Shown: positions 10,858 to 21,481 of the stretch, piece by piece
How positions within the stretch are numbered: the first letter of the stretch is position 1
Layout: each line of letters starts with the position of its first letter
DNA from: Neocallimastix lanati (nom. inval.)
Lineage: Eukaryota > Neocallimastigomycota > Neocallimastigomycetes > Neocallimastigales > Neocallimastigaceae
Assembly: GCA_016946835.1 (NCBI GenBank)
Contig: JACVTC010000044.1
Coordinates: 186,001 to 246,000 of the forward strand
Length of the DNA: 60,000 nt
Direction of reading: 5' to 3'
The notes under the pieces: generated by a model
What the model was told of the DNA's origin: nothing
Database searches by the model: none
What the model saw: the letters and a program-made list of their open reading frames with translations, nothing else
Position numbers and translations under genes: made by a program

Positions 10858-10944
10858 AAATTTTATTTACTATTTTTTTTTTTTTTTTTTGGAACTAAAT
10901 TAAAGCAAAACTAAAAAAAAAAAAAAAAATAGTAAATAAAATTT
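10858..10944. repeat. Perfect inverted repeat, 32-bp arms, 23-bp loop
   Basis: The left arm 10858-10889 (AAATTTTATTTACTA then T17) is the exact reverse complement of 10913-10944 (A17 then TAGTAAATAAAATTT). Half of each arm is not homopolymer, so this is more than chance A/T pairing. It would form a long hairpin in either strand, and may be a terminal structure of a small element or a terminator-like fold. Confidence 0.75.
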
Positions 10945-10959
10945 AAATTATGATAAAAA

Positions 10960-11125
10960 TATTTAATATAATATAATATAATATAATATAATATAATATA
11001 ATATAATTATATTTATGTCTTCATTTCTTTTTTTTTTAATAATTTATTAATAATAATCATAATAATAATATAAAATAAAATAATATAAAATAGTTTCATT
11101 TTAATATTTAATATTTAATATTTAT
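10960..11125. repeat. Dispersed repeat copy 1: (ATAAT)n plus TTATGTCTTCATTTC block
   Basis: A pentanucleotide ATAAT tract is followed by TATATTTATGTCTTCATTTC, a T run, TAATAATCATAATAATAATA and AGTTTCATTTTAATATTTAA, then the start of a TTATTTA heptamer tract. The same order of blocks recurs at 30358 and, shortened, at 52318. Confidence 0.7.
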
Positions 11126-11133
11126 TTATTCAA

Positions 11134-12243
11134 CTATTTATTATTTATTATTTATTATTTATTATTTATTATTTATTATTTGTTATTTATTATTTATTAT
11201 TTATTATTCAATTATTTATTATTTATTATTTATTATTTATTATTTATTATTTATTATTTATTATTTGTTATTTATTATTTATTATTTATTATTCAATTAT
11301 TTATTATTTATTATTTATTATTTATTATTTATTATTTATTATTTATTATTTATTATTTATTATTTATTATTCAATTATTTATTATTTATTATTTATTATT
11401 TATTATTTATTATTTATTATTTATTATTTATTATTTATTATTTATTATTTATTATTTATTATTTATTATTCAATTATTTATTATTTATTATTTAATATTT
11501 ATTATTTATTATTTATTATTTATTATTTATTATTTATTTTTTATTTATTTATTATTTATTATTTATTATTTATTATTTATTATTTATTATTTATTATTTA
11601 TTATTTATTATTTATTATTTGTTATTTATTATTTATTATTTATTATTATATTATTTATTATTTATTATTTATTATTTATTATTATATTATTTATTATTTA
11701 TTATTTACTATTTATTATTTATTATTATATTATTTATTATTTATTATTTATTATTTATTATTTATTATTTATTATTTATTATTTATTATTTATTATTTAT
11801 TATTTATATTTATTATTTATTATTTATTATTTATTATTTATTATTTATTTTTTATTTATTTATTATTTATTATTTATTATTTATTATTTATTATTTATTA
11901 TTTATTATTTATTATTTATTATTTATTATTTATTATTTATTATTTATTATTTAATATTTATTATTTATTATTTATTATTTATTATTTATTATTTATTATT
12001 TATTATTTATTATTTATTATTTATTATTTATTATTTGTTATTTATTATTTATTATTTATTATTCAATTATTTATTATTTATTATTTATTATTTATTATTT
12101 ATTATTTATTATTTATTATTTATTATTTATTATTATATTATTTATTATTTATTATTTACTATTTATTATTTATTATTTATTAATAAATACTCTTTTTATT
12201 TATTATTATTTATTATTTATTATTTATTATTTATTATTTATTA
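11134..12243. repeat. 1.1-kb AAATAAT heptanucleotide satellite
   Basis: A nearly uninterrupted array of the 7-mer TTATTTA, with variant units (TTCAATTA, TTGTTATT, TTATATTA, TTTTTATTTA) recurring in the same order, so longer blocks have been copied. Because seven is not a multiple of three and the sense strand has no stop in any phase, all three plus frames encode the same peptide period LFIIYYL. That produces long but meaningless reading frames (for example 11180-12325). Confidence 0.95.
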
Positions 12244-12255
12244 TAATTATAATTA

Positions 12256-12626
12256 TAATAAAATTTTATTCCTATTTTCGTTTATACAACTATTATTAAT
12301 AAGTAAAATAGCCTCTTTTTCATAATTTAATAAAAATTTAAAATCATCTTTAGAAATTACTTTATTTAAATCCATGAGAGAAATAAAAGTTTTACTTTTA
12401 TATAGAAAGAGTAATCATTTAATAAATTCATTATCATATAAATTGAAATATCAAAAATATATTTTAATTTCTCCATATTAGAATTCTTTATTAATTCTTT
12501 TTATTCAGAAGAACTTATAAATTTATTATTTTATAGATTATTTGTTTCAGTTTTTATCCTTTTAAATGTATATCTAATATCATATTCTTTAGATTTTATA
12601 TCTCTCTTCTTTATACGGTTATTCAT
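12256..12626 (-). pseudogene. Ankyrin-gene 5' remnant cut off by the AAATAAT satellite
   Basis: On the minus strand, ATG at 12626 lies in family context (ACAAATAATATGAATAA) and is followed by a leader like KKRDIKSKEYD. In-frame TAA codons replace residues in the TETNNQ region, and a base lost in GAAATAAAA shifts the SSEIKELI segment. The homology stops at about 12256, where ankyrin repeats would begin and where the heptamer satellite begins instead. No repeats remain. Confidence 0.75.
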
Positions 12627-13083
12627 ATTATTTGTGGTTGATACTTCGTTTATTATTTATTTTTCTATTAGTTTCTCTTCTAAAATTAATTTTTTATTTT
12701 TAGTTAATTTTAATTATTATAAATAATAAATAATTTATAATTATAATTCTTTAAAACTAATTATTTTGATTATTTCGACTTAAATAAAAAAAAAAAAAAA
12801 AAAGAAAAAAAAAAGTAAAGTTTTGACCCACTTTTAATTTTTATATATATTTATTATTTATTTTTATTACTGTTATTATTTTTTTATATATACAAATTTA
12901 TTAAATAATAATTAAATAATGTGTTTATATAAAAATAAAAAAAAAATTATAGTTTAAATAATATTCTTTTTTTATTTTTTTTTTTTACATTTCTAAATTT
13001 TTTAATATTTATTTTAATAAGCAATTACTATTACTATATAAAAAATTTTTATTATACATACGTTTAATGGGATTATTACATAT
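12627..13083. other. 5' flank of the preceding ankyrin remnant
   Basis: Family upstream flank, A/T-rich with A19 and T9 runs, and decayed relics of the CTCTAAAA...GTCAACTCT block around 12745-12782. No gene is seen. Confidence 0.5.
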
Positions 13084-13680
13084 TTATTTTTTTATACAAA
13101 TATGAACCATGTTTTACTAAATATTCTACTAAATCTTTATTTCCACTTTTAATTGCTTTAAATAAAGATATTTTATTATATTTATTTTCTTTATTTATAT
13201 CAGCTCCGTGTTCTACTAAATATTCAACTCTATCTTTATTTCCAAACATACATTAAATGAAGATGTCCTACCATATTTTTTTTTTTTTATTTATATCTGC
13301 ACCATGTTCCACTTCTATATTTTTTACTAAGTCTTTATTTCCACTTCTGCATACATCAAATGAAGGTATCTTACCATTACTATAAACCATTTTATTTATA
13401 TCCATTCCATGTTTTACTAAAAATTTTTATAGATTTTTATTCCTTATTCCTATTTTCCATTATATAACTATTATTAATAAGAAAAATAGATCTTTTTCAT
13501 AACTTATTATAATTTTATATTCATCTTTTGAAATTACTTTATTTAAATCCATAATAGAAGTAAAAGTTTTATTTTCGTAGAGAAGATGTATCCATTTAAT
13601 GAATTTTATTATCATAAAAATTTTAAAAAATCAAAATTATTTTTTATTTAATATCTCTATATTATTAATTATTAAAAAGT
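13084..13680 (-). pseudogene. Decayed ankyrin-repeat gene, N-terminal part and about three repeats
   Basis: Minus-strand homology covers, from its 5' side, KFYDNEF-like and KNKTFTS-like codons, SKDEYKI, and then ankyrin units with HGADINKEN and DLVEYLVKHG. Several frameshifts and stops interrupt it, for example in the T13 run near 13280 and the loss of GNK codons near 13240. No start module is recognisable above 13680. Confidence 0.75.
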
Positions 13681-13754
13681 AACAAAAATTAATAATTAAA
13701 CATATAGGTTTAATTATAATCTTACTATATTAAAGGTTAGAAAAATAAATTAAA

Positions 13755-13976
13755 TTAAACATTCAAAACATAATCCAGCCGAATGGCTTCTATTTCTTTC
13801 ATTTACCAATTAAAAATGATTCCATTTTCTTGTAACTTTCAATAATTTTTTTGATTTTATTAGTTTTTGTTAATATTTTTCTCTTTTGTTTGTTCCTATA
13901 TGCCAAACTTTCTTCTTTCATTGGTATCTGGATATTAAGATACATCATTATTTAATATATTTATTAATCTAAAATA

Positions 13977-14007
<31 letters not shown>

Positions 14008-14565
14008 GAAAATAAACCAATTAAATAATTGTTAAAGGACTCAAAGATATTATTTCTTATATATTCAGTTTTATTATAATAATTCCAATTTTCAATATCA
14101 TAAAGAATGAAATATGTTTTTCTAAAATATTCCAAAAATATCAAAAATTGGTTATAGCTATTTTTAATGTATGATTTTTTAATTTTATGAAAAATATCCC
14201 ATATATAATTTTGATTTATAAAAGGTAGATTTAATATAGCATTATAATAAATAATTATATTTATATTAAAAATTCTTTTTTTGTTTTATATAGAAAGGAA
14301 TTGAACTTTTTTTAATTTTATATTTTGTTAATGATAGAGGGGCATTTAATTCCTGTTCGAAATGATTATGAACACCATCATATTTTAATATTTCTATTAC
14401 ATTATTTATAATAATATAAGATTTAAAGTTTTATATTCAGTACATCGATATACCTTCAATTTATTCTTTTTAGTAAATGGAGAATTATATTTATATTTTT
14501 TATTAATAATAAATTTGCATTTTTCCTCTATTAGTTTTACAAATATCTATTTTTAGTTCTTCCAT
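13755..14565 (-). mobile_element. Decayed FLYWCH / MULE-like transposase remnant
   Basis: From ATG at 14565 (minus) the frame gives MEELKIDI. After a shift it reads KCKFIINKKYKY..., KVYRC, then, after another shift, ILKYDGVHNHFE. The spaced C and the final HNH are the ligand pattern of FLYWCH zinc fingers. Further on, 13935-14144 reads ENWNYYNKTEY and RNNIFESFNNYL, matching the R-x-NN-x-x-E region near the C-terminus of MULE transposases, interrupted by a K9 run from homopolymer expansion. A basic tail (YRNKQKRKILTKTNK) follows. The catalytic core between finger and C-terminal part is missing. No terminal inverted repeats were found. Confidence 0.6.
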
Positions 14566-15539
14566 TATGTTAAATATTTTTAATTAATTTTCAATTATTC
14601 AATATTATTAAATATATTTAATTATAAAAATTTTATATAAAATAGAGTTTATTTATTTTTATTTTATATTGATTTTTTTTTTAAATATAAGTTATATAAA
14701 AATCCTTTTTGAAATTATTTTATTTTTTTAATATTTAAATTTTTAAAAATTGGAATTTTCAATTAATAAATAATTAATATTTAGTTTTTAATTGATAAAA
14801 GAATTGATAATAAAATTTTCATATAGTTTTATTATTTATAAAAAAAAAGTTAAAACCAATACAAATTATATACAAATTATTAAATGTATACGTTAAACAA
14901 TTTAAAATTATATTTTTAATATTTTTTATATTTACAATATAACAATTTTAACATCAAAAAAAAAAAAAAAATAATTATATAATTTACATAAAAAATATAT
15001 TACTATTAACTATTACTATTAAATATTAATTATTCTAAAAGGAAAAAGTATATTAAATTTATTATAATTCAAAAAAAAAAAAAAAAAAAAAAAAAAATAA
15101 AATAAAATAAAATACGAAAGGCAAACTTTTAAATTAGAGAAAAAAATACAAAAAACTAATTAATTAGTTAATAAATAAAATTTTTTTTTTTTTTTTTTTT
15201 TTTTTATAAATATATTTTATATTATTTTCTATTGTAATTTTAATTTGCTAAAAAAGATAAAATAAATAAAGTTTATAAATATATTTATTTTTATATTTTT
15301 GTTAAAAATTGATTCATTTTGGTGTTATTTATTAAAAAAAGAATTATTAATCAACTATTAATTATTTTTATTCAATAAAAAGTTATAAAATAATTCTTTT
15401 TTTTAAATTTTTTTTTTTTAATTTTTTTTTATTTTCTTTTTTTTTTAAACTTAGAGAATAACTTTTTTAATTTATAATAATAATAATATTTCAAGATTTA
15501 AATAAAAAAAAATACATAAAATGAAATAATATATATTAT
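14566..15539. other. Gene-free A/T-rich spacer
   Basis: A/T-rich sequence with A and T homopolymers (A26 near 15071, T26 near 15180). No ankyrin, transposon or other coding similarity was seen. Confidence 0.5.
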
Positions 15540-16681
15540 ATAATTATAAAAATGTATTAGAAGCAATAGTATCTAACTTTTCCCATTCATCGATGATAAC
15601 CACTGTCCATTATTGAGAGTAATTAATTTCAGTAGTAGTATTAACAAACAAATCTATATCAGATTTTTCATCGAGAGGTGAAAATCCATGACTTATCATT
15701 TCGACGTCGACGCTCTTAGCAACGATAGATTCAATAAATTCAACGGAATACCATTCCATCATCAATCTAAAAGATTGACAAATTAATGGTATTTACATTT
15801 GTTAGAAACTCAGTAATCTCTATAAACTATGGAACAGTTGACGAAATTGAACTTTGTTTAAAAAATATGACAACTAATTGTCTTTGTTCCACGTCATTAA
15901 CTTTAATTTTTTTTTTATATATTGAATGTCCTCTAAGAAGAGCACTCAATATAAAATAATAGATATTATTATCATCATCCTTTTCTGAATCTAAAGAAAC
16001 ATCCAAGGATTCTTGTTCATTTATCATTGCAAATTTCAAAAAGAGATCAGCTTTTCGTAAAATCGTATTATAGTGACAAAGAAATGGGTAATTATTTGAT
16101 TGTACATTAAGATATTGGCTATTGCCAACCTCTTACAAGTAAATACAGATAGGTTTAAAAAAATTTCATTAAAGTATCTAATATCATCATTGTTTTTCTG
16201 TATTTCATCCATTAATGTTCCAACTGACACAAAGATTGAAGAATTGAATAACCGGTAAGTAAATACTATTACACAGAAAATCTTTAACCATTGATTTAGT
16301 TTCAAAAGAAAAAAGTTTATTATTAAATATTTTAACATAACTGAAAGTTTGGATTTTGTTGGTTTTGATCCAATTAATTTTACAGAGAGGAAGGCATTGA
16401 GTGATAATAAATAAAATATTTAGATAATAAGTGGGTTTATCATACCTTATCCTTAAAATGAAGTAATTTTCCATATTAGGCAAGTGTTTTTTCGTAATTC
16501 TATGAACTATTTCATTGCAATTGGAAATACTTTTACTAAGAAATTTTCAAAGTTTATTAGCAGGTCATGATTGAAGATCATGAATAAAGAAAAGAATGAA
16601 ATCTTTATTCCGATTATCGAATCCTCAAAGGCCTCTCCGTAAAATTGGTATAGTTACTGTATTTGAAGAAGTATTATCCAT
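15540..16681 (-). pseudogene. Unrecognised decayed protein-coding gene in a GC-richer island
   Basis: Composition and codon use differ from the ankyrin genes, with more G and C. On the minus strand, ATG at 16681 opens one frame continuing to 16205 (158 codons) with only three stops, all TGA (codons 19, 39 and 45). It then appears to shift into MDEIQKNNDDIRYFNEIFLNL (ending 16036), then FAMINEQESLDVSLDSEKDDD (15827-16039), then WYSVEFIESIVAKSVDVE near 15730. At least three frameshifts are needed. The three TGA codons would fit C-to-T change of CGA (Arg). No domain was recognised. It could be an old transposon or a host gene. Confidence 0.5.
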
Positions 16682-17426
16682 TTAGAAGAAAACCTAAAAA
16701 AAAATAAAATAAAAAAAATAAAAATAAAACAAAGGAAGTAATAAATAAGAAATAATACTAATAATAAAAGAAGATAATTTTTTTAATATATATATATTGA
16801 AATAAAGATAAAAAAAAAAATAAAAAAGAAAGTAAACTCCTTTTAAATAGTATTAAAAATATTGTTAGTATTGAATATAGGTAAGCTTAAAATATATCGT
16901 TGTTATTGATGATTTTGTAATTGTTTGATTTTGTGAAGCATTGATTTTATCCTGTATTGCTATAATAATATTTATAGTCAGAAAGTTATTGATTCAAGAA
17001 TTTTTGTGTAGTAATTAAAAGATATTAAAGTAAAATTAATTACTTGTATATTCTGTTAAAATGAATAATCTTTTTCTTTTTATCTTTTGAATAATTGTTT
17101 TTCTTTTCATCTAATAATGCTCTTTATAAATAAGAAATTTTCTATTGAATAATCAAACAAAAGCTAAAATGTAGATGTAAAGAAAAAAATGTTAGTCGTG
17201 AAAGACTATAAAGAGTTTCTCATCTGTAAAATAATGTCTTAAACCCAAGCTTTGGAGTGAATCAATCTCATTCATTTCCATTTTACAATAGCTACATGAA
17301 ATAATAAATAATACTATAGAAAAATACATATACAAAATAATGTTAAAGTAAAAAATACAGTAGATTCATTACAATGATAATAGATAGAAACTCCATGATA
17401 TTATTAATTATACAACTCCAATGTTA
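16682..17426. other. Gene-free spacer of moderate complexity
   Basis: Mixed A/T-rich sequence without homology to the ankyrin cassette. No open frame of note in either strand and no recognised RNA. It probably belongs to the same older region as the decayed genes on both sides. Confidence 0.4.
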
Positions 17427-17640
17427 CTACATATCCAGTTTAAAATAATATGAAGCATCAGGTTCACTTTCAACAGTCTTCCAGAATTCTAATTTACACT
17501 CTTAGTACTAGAAGCCATTTTAGAAAGGATAACGATTATCATCAGAATCAAAGAAAGCTGTAATTGGTACATCTGATGTAGTCTACCCTTTTCCATCAAC
17601 TCTCCATAGACCTGGAAAAACAATCCACATCATTGGGGTT
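17427..17640 (-). pseudogene. Short decayed coding fragment, unknown family
   Basis: Minus-strand pieces in two frames read VPITAFFDSDDNRYPF and ECKLEFWKTVESEPDASYYF, ending KLDM and TAG at 17427-17429. The protein-like composition and acidic/aromatic content stand out from the spacer, but stops lie between the pieces. Family not recognised. Confidence 0.35.
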
Positions 17641-17752
17641 TTTTTTTTTTTTAAAAAATAAGAATTAAAGGTAACTTTAGAAGACCTATATTTATTAATT
17701 TAAATTAATATTAATTTTTATTTCAATTATTATTATTATTATTATGATTATG

Positions 17753-17818
<66 letters not shown>

Positions 17819-18580
17819 AACAATTATTATTTTTATTGATTTATTCAATAATCGATATGAAAAGAAAAATTATTCTAAAATTTTTTATTCATTAAATTAA
17901 AAAATAATAAGAGTAAAAAAAACCTATTTAATTATTATTAATACTAATATTTTTTATTTTCTTAAATATTATAACAAATTTATTACTTATTTATTTCATT
18001 TTTATTTATTTTATTATTTATTTACCCATTTATTAAAATTTTGCGAAATGCACCTTTTCAAAATGTATTTATTAATTTATATTTATTACTTATTTTTTAT
18101 TATTTATTTTTTATTTTATATTATTTATTTATTATTATTGTTTCAATCATTTATTATTTATTATTTATTATAGTGGTAAATTATGTTTAATTATTATTAA
18201 TAAAAAATATATATAATTTATATAAAAAAAAAAAATAATAAAATAAAATAAAATAAATTAATAAACAAATAATAAAAAAAATTTTTATATATTTAATTAT
18301 ATAATTTAAAAAAAAAAATAAATTAATATAAATTATATCTTATATATATATATATAATAAAAAAAGGAATAATCATTCATTAATCATTCAATTAATATAA
18401 ATATTATGTAATAACTATTTAAAAAAAAAAAAAAAAAAATTAAAAAAAAAAAGAAAATTAAAAGAAGACTTTTTTAACAAAATAATAAAAACAAAAATTG
18501 ATCAATTTTTATTTAAATAAAATAAAATTCTTAAATTAGAAGTTATAAAAAATAAAAATAAAAATAAAAATAAAAATAAA

Positions 18581-18642
<62 letters not shown>

Positions 18643-18684
18643 TAATATTGTTAATATTTATATTATAGCATTAAAATATTATTA
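17641..18684. other. 3' flank of the minus-strand ankyrin array, microsatellite-rich
   Basis: It contains an ATT array at about 17729-17816, a short TTATTTA tract, the recurring flank word TAGTGGTAAATTATGTTTAATT at 18171, A/T homopolymers and an AAT array at about 18578-18641. The TAGTGGTTA word recurs 0.3-1 kb downstream of most other minus-strand genes. No gene is seen. Confidence 0.6.
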
Positions 18685-20459
18685 TTATGAAGAATGATTC
18701 GTGTTTTTTAAATATTCTTCTAAATCTTTTCTTAAACTTTCACTTGCATAAGATAATGGTGTACTATTATAATTATCTTTTATATTTATAGTTGCTCCCT
18801 TTTCTATTAAATATATTATTAAATTTTTATTTCCTTTAATACATGCTTTAAATATTGGTGTCTGCCCAAAGTTATTTTCTTTATTTATATCAGCTCCATG
18901 TTCTACTAAACATTTAACTAAATCTTTATTTTCACGTTCGCATGCATCAAATAATGGTGTAATTCCATATTCATCCTCTTTATTTATTTCTGCTCCATGT
19001 TCCACTAAACATTTTACTAAATCTATATTTCCATTTTTAATTTCTTTAAGTAAAAGTGTTTCAATGTATTCATTCTCTTTATTTATAACTGCTCCATTTT
19101 CTACTAAACATATTACTAAATCTTTATTTTTACTTTTACAAGCTTTAAATAATGGTACTTCACCATATTTATTTTCCTTATTTATATCAGCTCCATGTTT
19201 TACTAAAAATTCTATTAATTCTTTATCTCCACTTTCAACTGCATTAAATAAAAGTGTTTCAATATATTCAATCCCTTTATTTATAACCGCTCCATTTTCT
19301 ACTAAATATATTATTAAATCTTTATTTTCACTTTTACATGCATTAAACAATGGTGTCTGCCCAAAGTCATTTTCTTTATTTATATCTGCTCCATGTTCTA
19401 CTAAATATTCTACTAAATCTTTATTTCCACTTTTACATGCATTAAATAATGGTGTTTCATTTAAACTATTTTCTTCATTTATATTTGCTCCTTTTTTTAC
19501 TAAATATTTTACTAATTCCTTATTTCCACTTTTACATGCACTAAATAAAGGTGTTCTTCCATCCTTACTTTCTTTATTTATATCTGCTCCATGTTCTAGT
19601 AAATATTTTACTAAATCTTTATTTCCATTTTCACATGGATAAAATAATGGTGTTTCATTTAAACTATTTTCTTCATTTATATTTGCTCCTTTTTTTACTA
19701 AATATTCTACTAATTCCTTATTTCCACTAATACATGCACTAAATAAAGGTGTTCTTCCATCCTTACTTTCTTTATTTATATCAGCTCCATGTTCTACTAA
19801 ATATTCTACTAGATCTTTATTTCCACTTCTACATGCATTAAATAATGGTGTTTCATTTAAACTATTTTCTTTATTTATATTTGCTCCTTTTTTTACTAAA
19901 TATTCTACTAATTCCTTATTTCCACTATAGCATGCATCAAATAAAGGTGTTTCACCATCTATATTTTCTTTATTTATATCTTCTCCATGTTCTACTAAAT
20001 GTTCAACTAAATCTTTATTTCCAATTCTGCATGCATCAAATAAAGGTATTTCTTCATTCTTAAAAACAATTTTTTTTTATCCACACCATGTTCTAATAAA
20101 TATTTTAATAATATTTTATTCCTATTTTCGATATAATAAAAAATATTTTCTTTTACATAATTTAATATAATTTTATATTTGTCTTTAGAAATTTCATAAT
20201 TTAAATTTTTAGTAAGTGTTTTATTTTTATATAGAAAAAGTAAATGCCTAATAAATTCATTATCATAAAATTTTGATATATCAAAAATAGGTTTTAATTT
20301 CTCTATATTAGAATTCTTTATTAATTCTTTTATTTCAGATGATGTTATAAATTTATCATTTTTTTGATTATTTGTTTCAATTTTTATCTTTTTAAATGTA
20401 TATCCATTATCATTATATTCTTTAAATTTTATATTTCTCTTATTTATTTGATTATTCAT
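18685..20459 (-). CDS. Ankyrin-repeat protein, about 590 aa, one homopolymer frameshift
   Basis: The start is set at the ATG at 20459, not the in-frame ATG at 20486. The segment between them matches the untranslated leader of paralogs, where the upstream ATG is ATA. Residues 1-130 form the N-terminal module (KFKEYNDNGYTFKKIK, SSEIKELIKNSNIEKL, ISKFYDNEF). At the VDKK codons a run of nine A (about 20070-20078) shifts the frame by one base. Beyond it the repeat frame is open without a stop for about 1.37 kb, giving some 13-14 ankyrin repeats that include alternating units with KKGANINEENS loops. The C-terminus is a distinct cap (STPLSYASESLRKDLEEYL) shared with 21482 and 52758. With only one defect, this may be a sequencing or slippage error in a working gene. 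Confidence 0.7.
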
Positions 20460-20602
20460 ATTATTTGTAGATAATACTTCGTTCATTATTTATTTTTCTA
20501 TTATTTTCTAATCGAAAATTAATTTTTTTTTATTTTCAGTAAATATAAATTAATATAAATAATAATTATAAAATCTATTATTTATTTAATAAATATATAT
20601 AT

Positions 20603-20641
<39 letters not shown>

Positions 20642-21385
20642 ATATTTTTATATTAATATTAAAAATTCATTTAATTAAAATAAACCTTATAATACAAAAT
20701 ATAAATATTTATATTTACATATGAGATAATTTGAGAAAAAAAAAAATAAAAAAGAAATAGAAATAAAATTTAAAAAAAATTTTAAAAGGGATATTTAATC
20801 TATTAAAAAAAAAAAAAAAAAAAAAAAAATTAAGTCCGAAATAAATTTATATATATATAATTATATTGATTTAAATTTATTTAAATTTAATATATTTTTC
20901 TATATCTATTTTTAAAGTTCTTTAATAAATATTAAAAATATTAAAAAATTAATAACAAAGAAAAAAAAAAAATTTGATTATTTAAAAATAAAATTTAACT
21001 ATCAAAAAAAAGAAAAAATATTTTATCTTTTTAAATTAATAATTATAACTCTCTAAAAGTAATAAAGTTAACTCTATTTAAATAAAAAACTAATTAATAT
21101 TTTTTTGTATTCCACCATTTTATTTTTTTATTTTTTTTTTTATTTTTTTTTTTTTTTTTTTTGATTTAATTATTATTTATTTTAATTTTATCTTTTTTAT
21201 ATATATATATATATAATTTTAATATCTATTTATTAAATTTTTAAATATTATTATATTATAACTATTAAAAAAAAAATAATTAAAAAAAAAAAATTAAAAA
21301 AAAGCTTATTTAATATAATAATAAAAACAAAAAGTAATTAATTTTTATGTAAATAAAATAAAAGTCGTAAATTATAGGAGATAAA

Positions 21386-21458
<73 letters not shown>

Positions 21459-21481
21459 TATATTATAGCTTTAAAATATTA
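20460..21481. other. 5' flank of the 18685-20459 gene and 3' flank of the next
   Basis: It carries the conserved leader (AGAAAATAATAGAAAAATAA before the start), a long A run (about 20608-20639), the GGACTTAA variant of the upstream motif near 20832, the CTCTCTAAAAGTAATAAAGTTAACTCT block near 21046-21075, and AATA/ATT microsatellites near 21395-21460. No gene is seen. Confidence 0.55.

Larger units (their letters stand above)
10360..11133. other. Intergenic A/T-rich region upstream of the ankyrin-protease gene
   Basis: A 29-base A run lies at about 10384-10412, just upstream of the protease start codon. Further out are long T runs, two GGAACTAAA(A)TTA direct repeats (about 10791 and 10891), a strong inverted repeat and a dispersed repeat, listed separately. 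No coding sequence is seen. Confidence 0.5.

Noticed and set aside
11180-12325. A 381-codon frame of L, F, I and Y only
   Set aside because: It is translation of the AAATAAT satellite. All three phases give the same seven-residue period, so it is no evidence for a membrane protein.
20460-20486. Upstream in-frame ATG at 20486 as the start of the 18685-20459 gene
   Set aside because: Paralogs have ATA at this place and share the following bases as untranslated leader. Conservation of the protein begins at the second ATG.
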